Source: CAVPJC01 sp963705155 (GTDB taxonomy: Bacteria; Chloroflexota; Anaerolineae; Anaerolineales; UBA4823). From it: a stretch of DNA of 64,000 nt. The translations under genes were made by a program, and so were the position numbers. A model generated the notes under the pieces. The model saw only the letters and a program-made list of their open reading frames with translations, ran no database searches and had not been told where the DNA came from. Every line of letters starts with the position of its first letter. Position 1 is the first letter of the stretch. Of the stretch, positions 45,155-54,865 are shown piece after piece. The stretch lies in assembly GCA_963705155.1 (NCBI GenBank), contig CAVPJC010000017.1, forward strand, positions 186,001-250,000, written 5' to 3'.

Positions 45155-45160
45155 ATTATA
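45155..45160 (-). promoter_or_regulatory. -10 element giving a leaderless dsbA-like mRNA
   Basis: TATAAT on the minus strand, 7 bases before the ATG at 45147; no ribosome site between. Confidence 0.55.
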
Positions 45161-45167
45161 ACAAATG

Positions 45168-45202
45168 AAATGACCCCGAAAACATCCATTTCGGGGTCAT
45201 TT
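45168..45202. terminator. Terminator after the MFS gene
   Basis: A perfect 14-bp inverted repeat, AAATGACCCCGAAA (45168-45181) and TTTCGGGGTCATTT (45189-45202), with a 7-base loop, 21 bases past the MFS stop. The flanking A- and T-rich ends let it work in either direction. Confidence 0.85.
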
Positions 45203-45222
45203 CGTCCAATCATCCGGGCAGG

Positions 45223-46536
45223 TCAGTCGCCGTCCACCGAGCTGGCGGCCAGGAGGTGCATGGCGGCATCGGGTTTTTCATCCTGCTTACGCGAGTCCTC
45301 CAGGTGGAGGATGGCGGGCACGAACAGCGCGCCCACCGCCATCAAGATCGTAATGCCCCCGCCAATCACAAACCAGGTTTGCACGCCAAACCGATCGGCC
45401 ACCGGCCCGGCCATCAGCAAGCCCAGGGGCGACATGGCGGCTGCCGTGCTGGCGATCAAGGTAAAGACACGGCCCTGCATCTCGGGAGCCACGCTGGCCT
45501 GCACCACGGCCATCAAGGGGCCGTTGGTGATGGGGCTGGCAAAACCCAGAATAAACATACCCAACACCGCCAGCGGGAAGTAGGCAGCCGGCACCAACCC
45601 GATGAGCAGCCCGCCCAGGCCGATCCCCATCAGGCCCACCAGGCTGGTCAGGATCTGGCGGCGAAAACCACCCCACACGCTCAAACACAGACCGCCCGCC
45701 ACCACGCCAATGCCCCAGGCAGCCTCCATCCAGGCCAGGTGAAAAGCCTGCCCCTGGAAATAACGCGTCACCAGGATGGGCACCAGGGCTGAGGCCGGCG
45801 TGAGCAGAAAATTGATCACGGTGGCCATCATGCCAATCATCACCAGGCCGGGCCAGGCAAACACGTAGCGCAAACCGGCGCGCAAATCCTGCCAGACGTT
45901 GGATTGGGGCGCGCCTGCACCGGCGGAGGCCAGCTTTGCGGGCTGCGGCACGGCAATGAAGAACAGGGGCAGGATTGCCAGCAGGGCGGTGAATACATCG
46001 ATGGCGAGCACACCCTGGATGGGCAGGACGACCAGGAGCAGCGCCGCCAACGGCGCCGAGGCGATGTTCATCCCGCCCGCCAGCATCTGGTTGAGACCCT
46101 GGATGCGCGCCAGGTGCTCCCTGGGCACCATCAGTGAGGTGGAAGACTGCATGGCAGGCCAGTGAAAACCACCCGCGGCCGAACGGATGAACATGAGCAC
46201 ATAGACATGCCAGATCTGCACCTGCCCGCTGATGAAGAGCAGCGCCAGGGCCACCGTCGCGATGGCGATCAAGCCGTCGGCGACCATCATGATCACCCGG
46301 CGGCTCCAGCGGTCCACCAGCGCGCCGGCCACCGGCATGAGAAACACCTGGGGGAGCAATCCCACCAGCGAGGCGGTTGCCAGCACGGTGGCGGAACCGG
46401 TTTTTTGCGTCAGCCACCAGACCAGCGCAAACTGGACGAGCTGACTGCCGAGGAGCGAAAAAGACTGCACGGTCCAGATGGTAAAAAACGGCCTTTTCCA
46501 GCTCTTTTGCACGATTGAGTCCATTTTCGTTTCCAT
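45223..46536 (-). CDS. MFS transporter (macrolide-efflux-like)
   Basis: An intact 437-residue permease with about 12 membrane segments. The opening FFTIWTVQSFSLLGSQLVQF with ALVWWLTQKTGSATVLA and the loop GALVDRWSRRVIMMVADG (motif A variant) match the MefA/Bcr-like efflux subgroup; a second-half motif RQILTSLVGLMGIGLGG and FASPITNGPLMAVVQASVAP follow. Such proteins export drugs or unknown metabolites with proton influx. The start at 46536 has AGGAGA 7 bases before; an ATG at 46542 is too close to that site. A consensus promoter lies upstream and a perfect hairpin downstream, so it is monocistronic. Confidence 0.9.
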   Translation of the reverse strand: METKMDSIVQKSWKRPFFTIWTVQSFSLLGSQLVQFALVWWLTQKTGSATVLATASLVGLLPQVFLMPVAGALVDRWSRRVIMMVADGLIAIATVALALLFISGQVQIWHVYVLMFIRSAAGGFHWPAMQSSTSLMVPREHLARIQGLNQMLAGGMNIASAPLAALLLVVLPIQGVLAIDVFTALLAILPLFFIAVPQPAKLASAGAGAPQSNVWQDLRAGLRYVFAWPGLVMIGMMATVINFLLTPASALVPILVTRYFQGQAFHLAWMEAAWGIGVVAGGLCLSVWGGFRRQILTSLVGLMGIGLGGLLIGLVPAAYFPLAVLGMFILGFASPITNGPLMAVVQASVAPEMQGRVFTLIASTAAAMSPLGLLMAGPVADRFGVQTWFVIGGGITILMAVGALFVPAILHLEDSRKQDEKPDAAMHLLAASSVDGD

Positions 46537-46627
46537 GGTCATTCTCCTGATCCAACCAGTAAGCCGGTCCCTGAAGAAACAAGCGGGAGAGCAATTTAAC
46601 AGGCATCTACCGGAATCAATTTTCAAT

Positions 46628-46655
46628 ATTATACTGAATAATTAAAGTTTGTCAA
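46628..46655 (-). promoter_or_regulatory. Consensus promoter of the MFS gene
   Basis: On the minus strand TTGACA (46650-46655) and TATAAT (46628-46633) are 16 bases apart, both perfect. A start near 46621 leaves a leader of about 85 bases. The surrounding 46600-46760 stretch is very AT-rich, with a CGTC-N9-GACG imperfect palindrome at 46716-46732 that could bind a regulator. Confidence 0.8.
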
Positions 46656-46846
46656 TAGATTATTTGAATATTTTTAATTTAGATTTTAATATTATTGAGT
46701 TTTGTAGAAAGATCACGTCGTATATATAGACGAGATTCTAGCTAAAGGCATAAAACTGGATGTATAATTCAAACAGTACCGGTTCTCCGGGTATCGCAGC
46801 GGCGGCCCTGAAACCCGCTGCGCTTTATGCTGACGGAGGTATTCCC

Positions 46847-47095
46847 ATGGTCATGCCTGTGATTCAGTACGCTCCCGAAACCTGCGCCTGGTGTGAAGGG
46901 AGCGGCAAATTCGGAAACTATAATGACGTCTGCCTGGTTTGCGGCGGGCAGGGCAGCTTGCTGGTGGCCCAGCCGGCGCGCAAATGCCCGTGGTGCCAGG
47001 GGAACGGCGTTGTGGAAGCGGGGGAATTCAAGGATCGCTGCAAGATGTGCGGGGGCGCCGGCTGGTCGCACGTCTTCAAGCAGCCCACGCGCTGA
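46847..47095 (+). CDS. Free-standing DnaJ-type zinc-finger protein
   Basis: An 82-residue protein made almost only of four CxxCxGxG-type repeats: CAWCEGSG, CLVCGGQG, CPWCQGNG and CKMCGGAG. This is the arrangement of the DnaJ cysteine-rich domain (two zinc sites formed by repeats 1+4 and 2+3), but without a J domain or substrate-binding part. Similar small proteins have been described as DnaJ-like chaperone or assembly factors; the function here is unknown. GGAGGT lies 6 bases before the ATG at 46847; an in-frame ATG at 46760 lacks a ribosome site and its next bases form a TATAAT. A strong terminator follows. Confidence 0.8.
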   Translation: MVMPVIQYAPETCAWCEGSGKFGNYNDVCLVCGGQGSLLVAQPARKCPWCQGNGVVEAGEFKDRCKMCGGAGWSHVFKQPTR

Positions 47096-47125
47096 CCCCT
47101 CCGCCGGCCAGACAGATAAACCACA

Positions 47126-47184
47126 AAAACGGACTGCATCCGCATCGCGCCGGCACCGGGCGCATGTTGGATGCAGTCCGTTTT
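47126..47184. terminator. Bidirectional terminator
   Basis: AAAACGGACTGCATCC (47126-47141) and GGATGCAGTCCGTTTT (47169-47184) are a perfect 16-bp inverted repeat between the convergent zinc-finger and small membrane protein genes, with T/A tails on both strands. Confidence 0.9.
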
Positions 47185-47203
47185 CAATTCTGAAAAATAT
47201 GGG

Positions 47204-47416
47204 TTATTGCAGGGCAACCACCAGAAACGCCAGTAATACGGCCAGGACGGTAACTACAATACCGATCCCGACCTTGAAAAGCAAGCGCTTTGTCCGGCGA
47301 GGCACTCTTTTCCAGCCGCTGCCCAACCGGTGGGTAATACCAGGCCGGCGACGGCGCCGGACACGTTTGTACGAAGTAAAGGGCAATGGTGTTTGATCAG
47401 GTTCCGGTAAAGACAT
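47204..47416 (-). CDS. Small basic single-pass membrane protein
   Basis: A 70-residue frame with a very basic first half (YKRVRRRRRPG, KRVPRRTKRLL) and one C-terminal membrane helix (VGIGIVVTVLAVLLAFLVVA). The topology would keep the basic part in the cytoplasm. TATAAT at 47442-47447 and AAGGGG before the ATG support expression. Function unknown. Confidence 0.6.
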   Translation of the reverse strand: MSLPEPDQTPLPFTSYKRVRRRRRPGITHRLGSGWKRVPRRTKRLLFKVGIGIVVTVLAVLLAFLVVALQ

Positions 47417-47456
47417 GAAAACCCCTTTTTAGGTGATGGTAATTATAAACGCATCT

Positions 47457-47600
47457 TCAGGGATTTTCCACCTCCAGGCGCAGCAGATTTTCGTCGACCT
47501 GGATCTGGCGCTCGGCGTATAAGCGGAAGCGACCTTGCATGCTGTCAACCCCGATACCCGGAGGCCCTACCGACACCAGAGCATCCAATGGCCGGGACTT
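47457..47600 (-). pseudogene. 3' fragment of a lost gene
   Basis: A minus-strand frame of about 45 codons ends DENLLRLEVENP and contains SVGPPGIGVDSMQGRFRLYA; it has no ribosome site or proper start (only TTG) and a stop immediately upstream. The composition is like a real C-terminus whose gene body has been removed, possibly when the large repeat gene next to it was acquired or rearranged. Confidence 0.35.
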
Positions 47601-47668
47601 TCAAGGCGGCTGCCTAGTACTTTTGATAGGTGGTTTGCTGGATCCGAGCACTGTCCCCGCAACGGACA

Positions 47669-47674
47669 TATAAT
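47669..47674 (+). promoter_or_regulatory. Possible -10 element of the large repeat gene
   Basis: TATAAT stands about 115 bases before the ATG at 47789; a leader of roughly 108 bases with several short complementary blocks would result. No clear -35. Confidence 0.35.
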
Positions 47675-47788
47675 CTTTTCAGATCGGATGGGGGTGACCG
47701 CCCTCAGGTGATGGCAGGCGCGATCGGAATGACCATGCAGGAGATCATCCCAAGGTTGGATTAGTGGCGTACCCATTGGGAGGGCGAT

Positions 47789-50700
47789 ATGCGCATGCGT
47801 CCCTTATCATTCCGTTCTTTGTATTGGATTCCCCTGTTACTTTCCACCCTATTGTTTGCGATGCTCGCCCAGGATCTCCTGGGCAGGTCGTTTGCACTCG
47901 CCCTGGTGCCGGCTCCGCAGCAGCTCCACCCGGCCCCCGGAGAGCACGTGATCATCCCGCGCTTCTCCTGGTCGGCATCGCCCGGGGCTACAAAATACCA
48001 GGTGCGGCTGGGCCCGCAGAGCGACCCGAATTTAGTCTATTGGGCCGGCGTCACCTACCAACTGGATTTGACTCCGAATGACTCTGGCTTCTCTCCCCAA
48101 TGAACAGCTCTACTGGCAGGTTTGTGCTTACGAGCTTGCTTCTGCGACGGGTGATTGTCCCGGGCCGTGGAGTGGCAAGGTAAGTTTCACCAAGTTCATC
48201 CCCGCCCCGCCGCTGCGCTCGCCTGCCAGCTATGTCGCCATCCCCGAGCCTGAGTTCGCCTGGGAGCCAGTGGATGGGGCAGCCGATTACAAAGTAGAGC
48301 TGAGCCGTTCCGCCTCCTTCGTGCCGGTGGATTACACCTACAACACTTACAATACCAGCCTGATACCGAATACGACCGTCAATGAACAACGCTTACTACT
48401 GGCGCGTGCGGGGTGTGGATACGCATGGGCATGAGGGGGATAACAGTCCGGTGCGCTATTTCGTCAAGCATATCCCTGCGCCGGAGCAGGTACATCCAAT
48501 GGATGGAGCCCAACTTGTAGTACCCACCTTCGAATGGCTGCCGGTGAACGGCGCAGCCTATTACATAGTCGAAGTCAGCCGGGCGGCTACATTCAATCCC
48601 ATTCATGCCTCTTACACGATCTTACCTGCCGCGCCTGACCCCCAACAATTCGCTGGATAACGGGATCGTACTTCTGGCGGGTGCGCGGCGTCGACGCCCA
48701 CGATAGCGAAGGCAGCGAATAGCGCTAATCAACCGTTTTGTTAAAGATCATCCCTCGCCGCAGGCAGTTCTGCCTGCCGAGGCTGCGCTGGTGAGCATGC
48801 CTTACCTGGAATGGACACCTGTGGCAGGCGCGGCCAAATATTGGGTGGAGCTGGCTTCCACTCCGAGACTTCTCTACCCTGACCGCCGACATTACCACCT
48901 ACAATACCCAGTTCACACTGAGATCGACCCTGGCGCCGGGGATCTATTTCTGGCGGGTGACCGGCATGGATGAAGACGACCACGCCAGCCCGACGAGCGC
49001 AGCACGCAGTTTCGCCCTGACTGCACCTCCAACCCCTACCAGCGCCGCTGTGGCCTTGCAAGCCCCGGCGCAGGGCGAGGTTCATACCCGCCGACCCGGT
49101 CTTTCGCTGGACGCTGTCGCAGGGCGCCAGCACTACCAGCTCAAGGTGAGCCGGTATTCTGACTTCCACACCCTTTATGACGCAGTCATCAGCGCATATC
49201 CCGCCTACAGTCCCTACACGCCGGGCGGGCTCAAAAAACAATACGAGAACGGCCTGTATTATTGGAAAGTGGAGGCTCGCAACAGCAGCGGTTCGGTCAT
49301 CACCACCAGCCCGGTGTACAGCTTCACCAAGCAGTCTTTCATCCGGCTGATGGGGCCAGAGGACGGCTCTGTGCTGGCAACTGACCCCAGTTTTGAGTGG
49401 GCTGCCGGTGCCCGGCGCTGCCCGCTATGATCTAACCGTCAGCCGCCAACCGGATTTCAGCACGGAGTATGATTTCATTTCCACTGAGTATCCCATCTAT
49501 GACCCTTCGGAGCCGGGATATAAAAACACCTATGCCGACGGCCGGTATTACTGGCAGGTAGAAGCGCTCTCCTATACACGGGGTGACCATCGCCACGAGC
49601 CAGGCCAGAACCTTTACGCGCCAGTCACGGCTGGCAGCCATCGCGCCTGCCGAGGCCTCTTACCTGGCGCACGACCCGACGTTCCGCTGGACCCAGGTCA
49701 CTGGCGCACACACATATCACCTTGTTGTAAGCCGGCAGCCCGATCTCAGCACCGAGTACGATGCCGTTATCACCCACCACACCAGCTTCACCCCCTACGG
49801 GCCCTCGATGCAAAGACACGTACGCCAACGGGGTGTATTACTGGAAGGTGAGACGCCAGGGATTTCAGTGGTGACGACCATCAGCTCCACCCCGGCCCAG
49901 AGCTTCACAAAGAGCGCTGCGCTGCGTTTGTTGGATCTAGCGGAAGGTGATGATTATGGGCGGCACGCCCAGTTTCACCTGGGACCAAGTCGACCGGCGT
50001 GGCGACCTACAGACTGGTGGTAAGCCGCAATCCCCAATTTACCACCACCTACGATGCCATCATCAGCGATTACATGGCCTACACTCCCTACACGCCCGGC
50101 CTGAAAGACACCTATGATGAAGGCACTTATTATTGGAAAGTGGAAGCACGCGGCCATACCGGAACGGTGCTATTCAACAGCCTGACCGGGTCGTTTACAT
50201 TATCCAACACCCAGCCTACCAGCACACCCATGGGCGCGCCCACCTCCACCCCTACCCGGACACCCACCATCACACTCACCCCCACCATTGCCCCGGAGGA
50301 TCTGCCGACGCCCACACCAGCCGGCCCGTTGCCACCGCCGGCCCGCTACCCACCACCAGCCGGATGCTCGGCGCAGTGACGGTCTTCGCTGATAGTTTCG
50401 TGGACCTGGGTCAAAATGTGTGGCAGGCTTCCGGACACATCCGCATGGGCGGCAGCCTGCATGCCTACGTCGAGCTCAGCCAGGGCGAAGTGACTCTGGA
50501 CTACGGCGCTCAAAGCATACGCGGCGAAAGCAGCAGCCGCGTGGGACTATTGATGGACAACGGCGTTGTGACGCCGGTTTTTGCAGGACCGTTTTCTGTT
50601 GACCCTCCAACGGCGAGATCGCCATCCTGGCTGGCGCCACTACCAACTCTACCGCCTGGGCGATTTCGCCGTGGATATTACCCGGCCTGTTTTAGACCTG

Positions 50701-52819
50701 AGCTTGAACGCCCTGAGCGGCAGCGCTGGCGGAACTGTGCGTTTGACGGTGTACCCCCTGGAGGGCATATCTCCCCCACCGACCATGGTAGCGTTCACTT
50801 TGAACCACAATGGCCAGGTATGCGGTCAGGTAGCCGATATGGACTTTCTAGGTAGCTGGCGTCACTTTCTCTGTGGAGAGCGCCGAAGTGATCTACTCGC
50901 CTGCCGAGGGCGGCAAGGTGATCATCCACCAGGCTTCGATCACCCTGCCGGAAGAATTTGATCTTGGCAGCCAGGGCTCCATTGAAGAACTGGTGATCAC
51001 CGCCGGTGGTTTGGAGAAAGTGGGCGGGGGCAGCATCACCCTGGAGTTGCCAGAGATGAGCATCCCAGGCACAGACGGGCGCTTCGAGCTGGCCGGGGCC
51101 AGCGTGACCCTCAGCCTGGCACAGGGCGGGCAGTATATGATCCACGGCCGCGCCGATTTCAGCCTGCCAAACATTGCCTCTACCGGCGTAGCAGGGCCAG
51201 TACTACAGTGGGGAGCTGTACGCTGAGTTCGAATTGGATTAGGATGGTTTGCGTTATGTGCTGATGGGTGGGAAGGTGGAGCCGGGGAAAACGATCGGGC
51301 AGAGTGGCTTTGCTCTGACCGGCCTGGAAGGTCAGGGTAACGCTCAGCCCGGAAGTACGTCTGCAGATCACGGGTACGATAGAGAGCCATCTAGAAGTGA
51401 TCCCTGGGCCCGCTGGTGACCGGGACGCCATGGGTGTGGGTGCAGCTCTCTGAGCTCTATGAGGTGGCATTAGCGGTTCGGTGCAGGCGCTGATTTTCGA
51501 CGCTGCCAAAGCCTCTCTGGTGCTCAGCCAGGCCAGCGGCCTGACCGGATCGGTGCACATCAACTATATCCTGTACGCCTTGAGAGGGGACGCCAGCCTG
51601 CATGTCTGGTAGTCGGGGGGTGAATTTCACTTCACCGGCAGCGCCACCATCGAGTTGGGTTTCGATAAAGGAGAATTATACGATAGCTGCTAGGATGTAT
51701 GTTTGCCGATCGTGGGCTGCGAATAGCATCTGCATCAGCGTGCCGCCCTTCGATATGACCCTGGCGGGGGTACAGTGCGACTTTGGGTAGTTTTGTGCCA
51801 GTGAGAACTTGCGACCAACGCACCTACGGCCTCAAAGGCACTGCCAGTGTTCTGGATGGCGCCTGGGAAGGCTCGTTCTTCATCGATCTCGATGGCAACC
51901 TGGTTGCCGGTGACGATGCGGATGAGTATGCCCTGTACAACTAATCCGACGGGCTGGCCAGCAAGCTGGCCCTGGAAACCCTGCAGGCCGGATACACCGA
52001 TACCTACACCATCCTCAGTCAGCTGAGACCGACCAGGCCCTGTTCATGCTGGGCTGGAAGGCTGGAGATACCGCCATGCAGCTGCAAGATCCAACTGGGC
52101 ATATCATTAATCTGGCCGCCGATCCGGGCATCCACGTTAACGGAGGTCGCCACCACAACCTATATCGTCGTGGACGATCCCCTGAGCGGAGCCTGGAATG
52201 TGCATGTAGGCAATCTGCAAGGGGGCTGAATTCTACCTGCTGAACGTGCTCGGCAGCAACATCCCGCCCCAGGTGAGCGTGCTAGCAGGTCAACGCCCTC
52301 AGCGAGAGTGAGTTTGAGATCGGCTGGAGCGCCAGCGACCCCGACGATGCACCTGTCGTTGGGTTATATTTCGACCAGGACGGCGTTGGTTCGGATGGAT
52401 CTCTGATCGTTCAGGGGCTGGGTCAGGTGTCTGGCGTAACCCCGTGGGATGCGGGCGAAGTGCAAAGCGGCGAGTATTACATCTACGCGGTTGCAGATGA
52501 TCTGAAAAACGTTCCAGTTAGCAGTTATTCCGTTGGGACTGTCAAGGTCGTCAACAGCCAACCGCCTCAGGCGCCAACCGGCTTGAGAGCCCACGTCAGC
52601 GCCAACCGCCAGGAAGCTCAGCTTTGCTGGGGGCGCAACCCTGAGAGTGATGTAGTCGGCTACCGCACGTTGGCTGGCAGCGAGCCCGGGGTTTACGACC
52701 TGGGCATGTTCCAAGCAGCCAACCTGACCTGCTACACGGTGCAGATACCGGTATGGTTGGATACCATCTATGTGGGGGTGCTGGCTTACGACAATTCGGC
52801 CAATGAAAGCCTGATTTAA
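47789..52819 (+). CDS. Very large secreted fibronectin-like repeat protein, heavily frameshifted
   Basis: A signal-anchor N-terminus (MRMRPLSFRSLYWIPLLLST) leads into about eight units of roughly 95 residues, each following the pattern PxFEWxPVxGAxxYxVEVSR ... YDxxxTxxTxYTP ... YYWKVEAR ... SFTK (about 47930-50200). A Thr/Pro-rich linker with TPTRTPTITLTPTIAP is at about 50215-50360. A long beta-rich region without recognised family follows (50370-52300), with GGSITLELPEMSIPG and similar. It ends with a fibronectin type III-like domain (PPQAPTGLRAHVSANRQEAQ) to TAA 52819. About 1,670 residues if whole. Frames change every 100-400 bases and some stops (51239, 51942 region) are not simple indels, so it may be a true pseudogene. 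It is probably cell-surface adhesive or structural. Its stop shares TTAA with the convergent gene. Confidence 0.6.
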
Positions 52820-53191
52820 CAGGCCAGGAGGACAAATTGAGCCGTGAAGTAGGTAATGACTGCTGCGGCAATCGCGATATTACCCGAGACTAAAGGCGTA
52901 CCCAGATAGCTGGATAATTGAAAGGATCCCAGATAGATGAGCAGACCGACAACGATTGAAAGGATCATAGCCTTTCTTTGAACGAGTTGTCCACGCGAGT
53001 CCCGGCGCAAAGGCATGAGCGGGTTGCTCAAATCGATGCTGAACCATCCGCTGTGCAAGTAGAGCAAAAACAACCCAAAGAATACAACTGCCAGCAGGAC
53101 GGCTTTCCACGAGAAACCCAGGATGAGCACGGCAAAAGCAGCTACTCAGGATTGCTCTTGAGATATAGTAAGGCGTAAATTCTTTTTTCAT
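52816..53191 (-). CDS. Small membrane protein paired with an XRE regulator (DUF2178-like)
   Basis: About 125 residues with four hydrophobic helices. It begins MKKEFTPYYISRAILSSCF, a break near 53140 leads to LILGFSWKAVLLAVVFFGLF, then RRDSRGQLVQRKAMILSIVV and a last helix. Its ATG is 2 bases after the stop of the XRE gene, so they are cotranscribed and translationally coupled. XRE plus DUF2178 membrane protein pairs are widespread; the role is unknown, and the family name here is from resemblance only. Confidence 0.7.
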
Positions 53192-53193
53192 AT

Positions 53194-53406
53194 CTATCTC
53201 TCTTGCAGCCAGAAAATACGTTCAATCGGAACAGCCAGTGCTTTGCTGATGCGCAGAGCTGTTTCAATTGTTGGGATAAAATGTCCTTTTTCGATCGAGA
53301 CGATGGACACCCTGGCGACGCCAACCAGCTCGGCCAACTCCGCCTGGGTTATTCCCAGCGCTGTGCGAATCTCTTTGATATGATTCCCTACGCTCTTGTG
53401 TGTCAT
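53194..53406 (-). CDS. XRE-family transcriptional regulator
   Basis: A 70-residue Cro/C1-type helix-turn-helix protein: GNHIKEIRTALGITQAELAE, recognition helix LVGVARVSIVSIEKGHFIP, and TALRISKALAVPIERIFWL. It is the size of the PbsX-like regulators that accompany small membrane proteins. The transcript is predicted to be leaderless: TATACT ends 7 bases before the ATG. Two palindromes of the type AAGTRTACTT overlap the -10 and lie at the -35, so it likely represses its own promoter. Confidence 0.9.
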   Translation of the reverse strand: MTHKSVGNHIKEIRTALGITQAELAELVGVARVSIVSIEKGHFIPTIETALRISKALAVPIERIFWLQER

Positions 53407-53450
53407 TAAGTTAAGTATACTTTACATTTTGCAAAAAGTCAAGTGTACTT
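53407..53450 (-). promoter_or_regulatory. Leaderless promoter with two operators of the XRE operon
   Basis: On the minus strand TTGACT (53437-53442), 17-base spacer, TATACT (53414-53419), then 7 bases to the ATG. AAGTATACTT (53413-53422, perfect palindrome) covers the -10 and AAGTGTACTT (53441-53450, one mismatch) touches the -35; the centres are 28 bases apart. Confidence 0.8.
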
Positions 53451-53589
53451 AACATTAATTCTTGTCCAACGCCCGCTGTTGGCGCAAATCCGTGGGGCCA
53501 CAGTCCGATCCGTGGAACCGGAATGAACCCGGCGGTGTAGGATTATTAAACCCTGCCGTCTGACGTTCACCTTGGAAGGAAATGCTCCC

Positions 53590-54115
53590 ATGCAAACCCC
53601 TGTCATGCTTCGATGGCTGTTCGTGCCCTGCTGCTGGTCGCCCTGCTCAGCCGCCTGCAGCCCATACCTCCGCCGCGCCAGCGCCCACCGAGCCGGATTG
53701 TGACACATCTGCGGCGGCGAACACTCTTGCGGCCGGCTGCCAGGTGACCGAACCGGAGTGGGCCAAACCGGATGAAGATGCCGCGGTCGACGGCGCCCCG
53801 GCGTTTGGATACTATTACATCAATCCAGACCGCTCGATCTGGGCATCGGCGTGGTGGTCAGACGAAGCGAAATATCATCTGCGCTCAGGCGAGGAAGGCA
53901 ACAAGATGGGCTGGTTCCGGCCTGCGGGGGCCGAGCTGGAAATCACGGGGCGGCGTTTGGACGGCGAAGCCCCTGAGCTTACTGCAGAATTCCCCTGCTG
54001 TTATCCAACCCGATTTCAAGCCTCGGGGCTGTATTTTCCCACGGAAGGGTGCTGGGAAGTCACCGCAAGGGCGGAAGAAAGCGTGCTTACATTTGTTGTG
54101 TGGGTCGTGCCTTGA
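53590..54115 (+). CDS. Secreted lipoprotein of unknown function, signal region frameshifted
   Basis: About 175 residues. From ATG 53590 the frames MQTPVMLRWLFV, ALLLVALLS and AC-SPY-TSAAPAP can be joined by small indels into a lipoprotein signal with an LLSAC lipobox. The mature part is intact from CDTSAAANTLAAGCQVTEPE to the end and carries GYYYINPDRSIWASAWW, MGWFRPAGAELEITGRRLDG and FQASGLYFPTEGCWEVTARA. The last block matches a recurring uncharacterised family of bacterial secreted proteins ending in a GCWEVT-type beta-sandwich. Plus-strand monocistron; function not known. Confidence 0.75.
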
Positions 54116-54189
54116 ACTGCGTAACTACTACTATAATTGGAGTGGCGCGTGCCTGATCGGCTACAGTTTTTATTCCAGGATGAGGAGAC

Positions 54190-54807
54190 ATGGATACAGA
54201 GAAATGCGTTGTGCCTGTTACCCGGGAGACCTGCCAGGAAGCGGCCCGGGTGCTCGGATGCGCATTTGTGGACGAGCCGGTTTCGCTGAGGATATATAAA
54301 GGATTTTCGCCTGAAAAACGCTGCCGAAATCTGACACTCGACTTCGCTGCCGAGATGAAGGCATGTATCCGGTTTGGTAGTCCGTTCCAGATCCGTGATC
54401 GAGGCAAAGCGGTTGCCGCGGCGGTCATCTATCCTCCCGGTTCCTATCCCCTTCCGCCGGTTGAGCAGGCGCGGATCACAATTAAGTCAATCATCGGTCA
54501 TGATTTTTATGACATCCGGCCCTGGTTGAACTGGCTTGCCGAAACTGAGAAGCTGCACCCGCGGGCGCCGCATTATTATCTGCAATACCTGGGGGTTGCG
54601 CCGGATTACCAGGGCGGGGGGTTGGGCTCGACCATCCTGCGGTATTTGACGGCGAAGGCCGATGAAGAAAACACAGGCTGTTACCTGGAGACCGCCAGCT
54701 CCAAAAATGTCACTTTGTACCTGCGCCATGGTTTCAATGTCCTTGCGGAAAAACATATCATCGGACTGAGATCCTGGTTGATGTGGCGCCCTCCGGCAGC
54801 CTCTTGA
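54190..54807 (+). CDS. GNAT-family N-acetyltransferase
   Basis: A 205-residue acetyltransferase. The acetyl-CoA motif A is YLQYLGVAPDYQGGGLGSTI followed by LRYLTAKADEENTGCYLETA, and motif B is NVTLYLRHGFNVLAEKHI. The N-terminal 120 residues form the acceptor side. Substrate unknown. Intact, with AGGATGAGGAG upstream of the ATG. Confidence 0.9.
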   Translation: MDTEKCVVPVTRETCQEAARVLGCAFVDEPVSLRIYKGFSPEKRCRNLTLDFAAEMKACIRFGSPFQIRDRGKAVAAAVIYPPGSYPLPPVEQARITIKSIIGHDFYDIRPWLNWLAETEKLHPRAPHYYLQYLGVAPDYQGGGLGSTILRYLTAKADEENTGCYLETASSKNVTLYLRHGFNVLAEKHIIGLRSWLMWRPPAAS

Positions 54808-54865
54808 CAACCGGGTGGGGCAAGTGTGGCATTAACGAATGAGACCGGCACAAGGGAGAAGAAAT

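Noticed and set aside
47600..47788. Possible riboswitch upstream of the large repeat gene
   Set aside because: No consensus core of c-di-GMP, cobalamin, glycine or SAM classes could be seen, and the downstream gene does not suggest a ligand.
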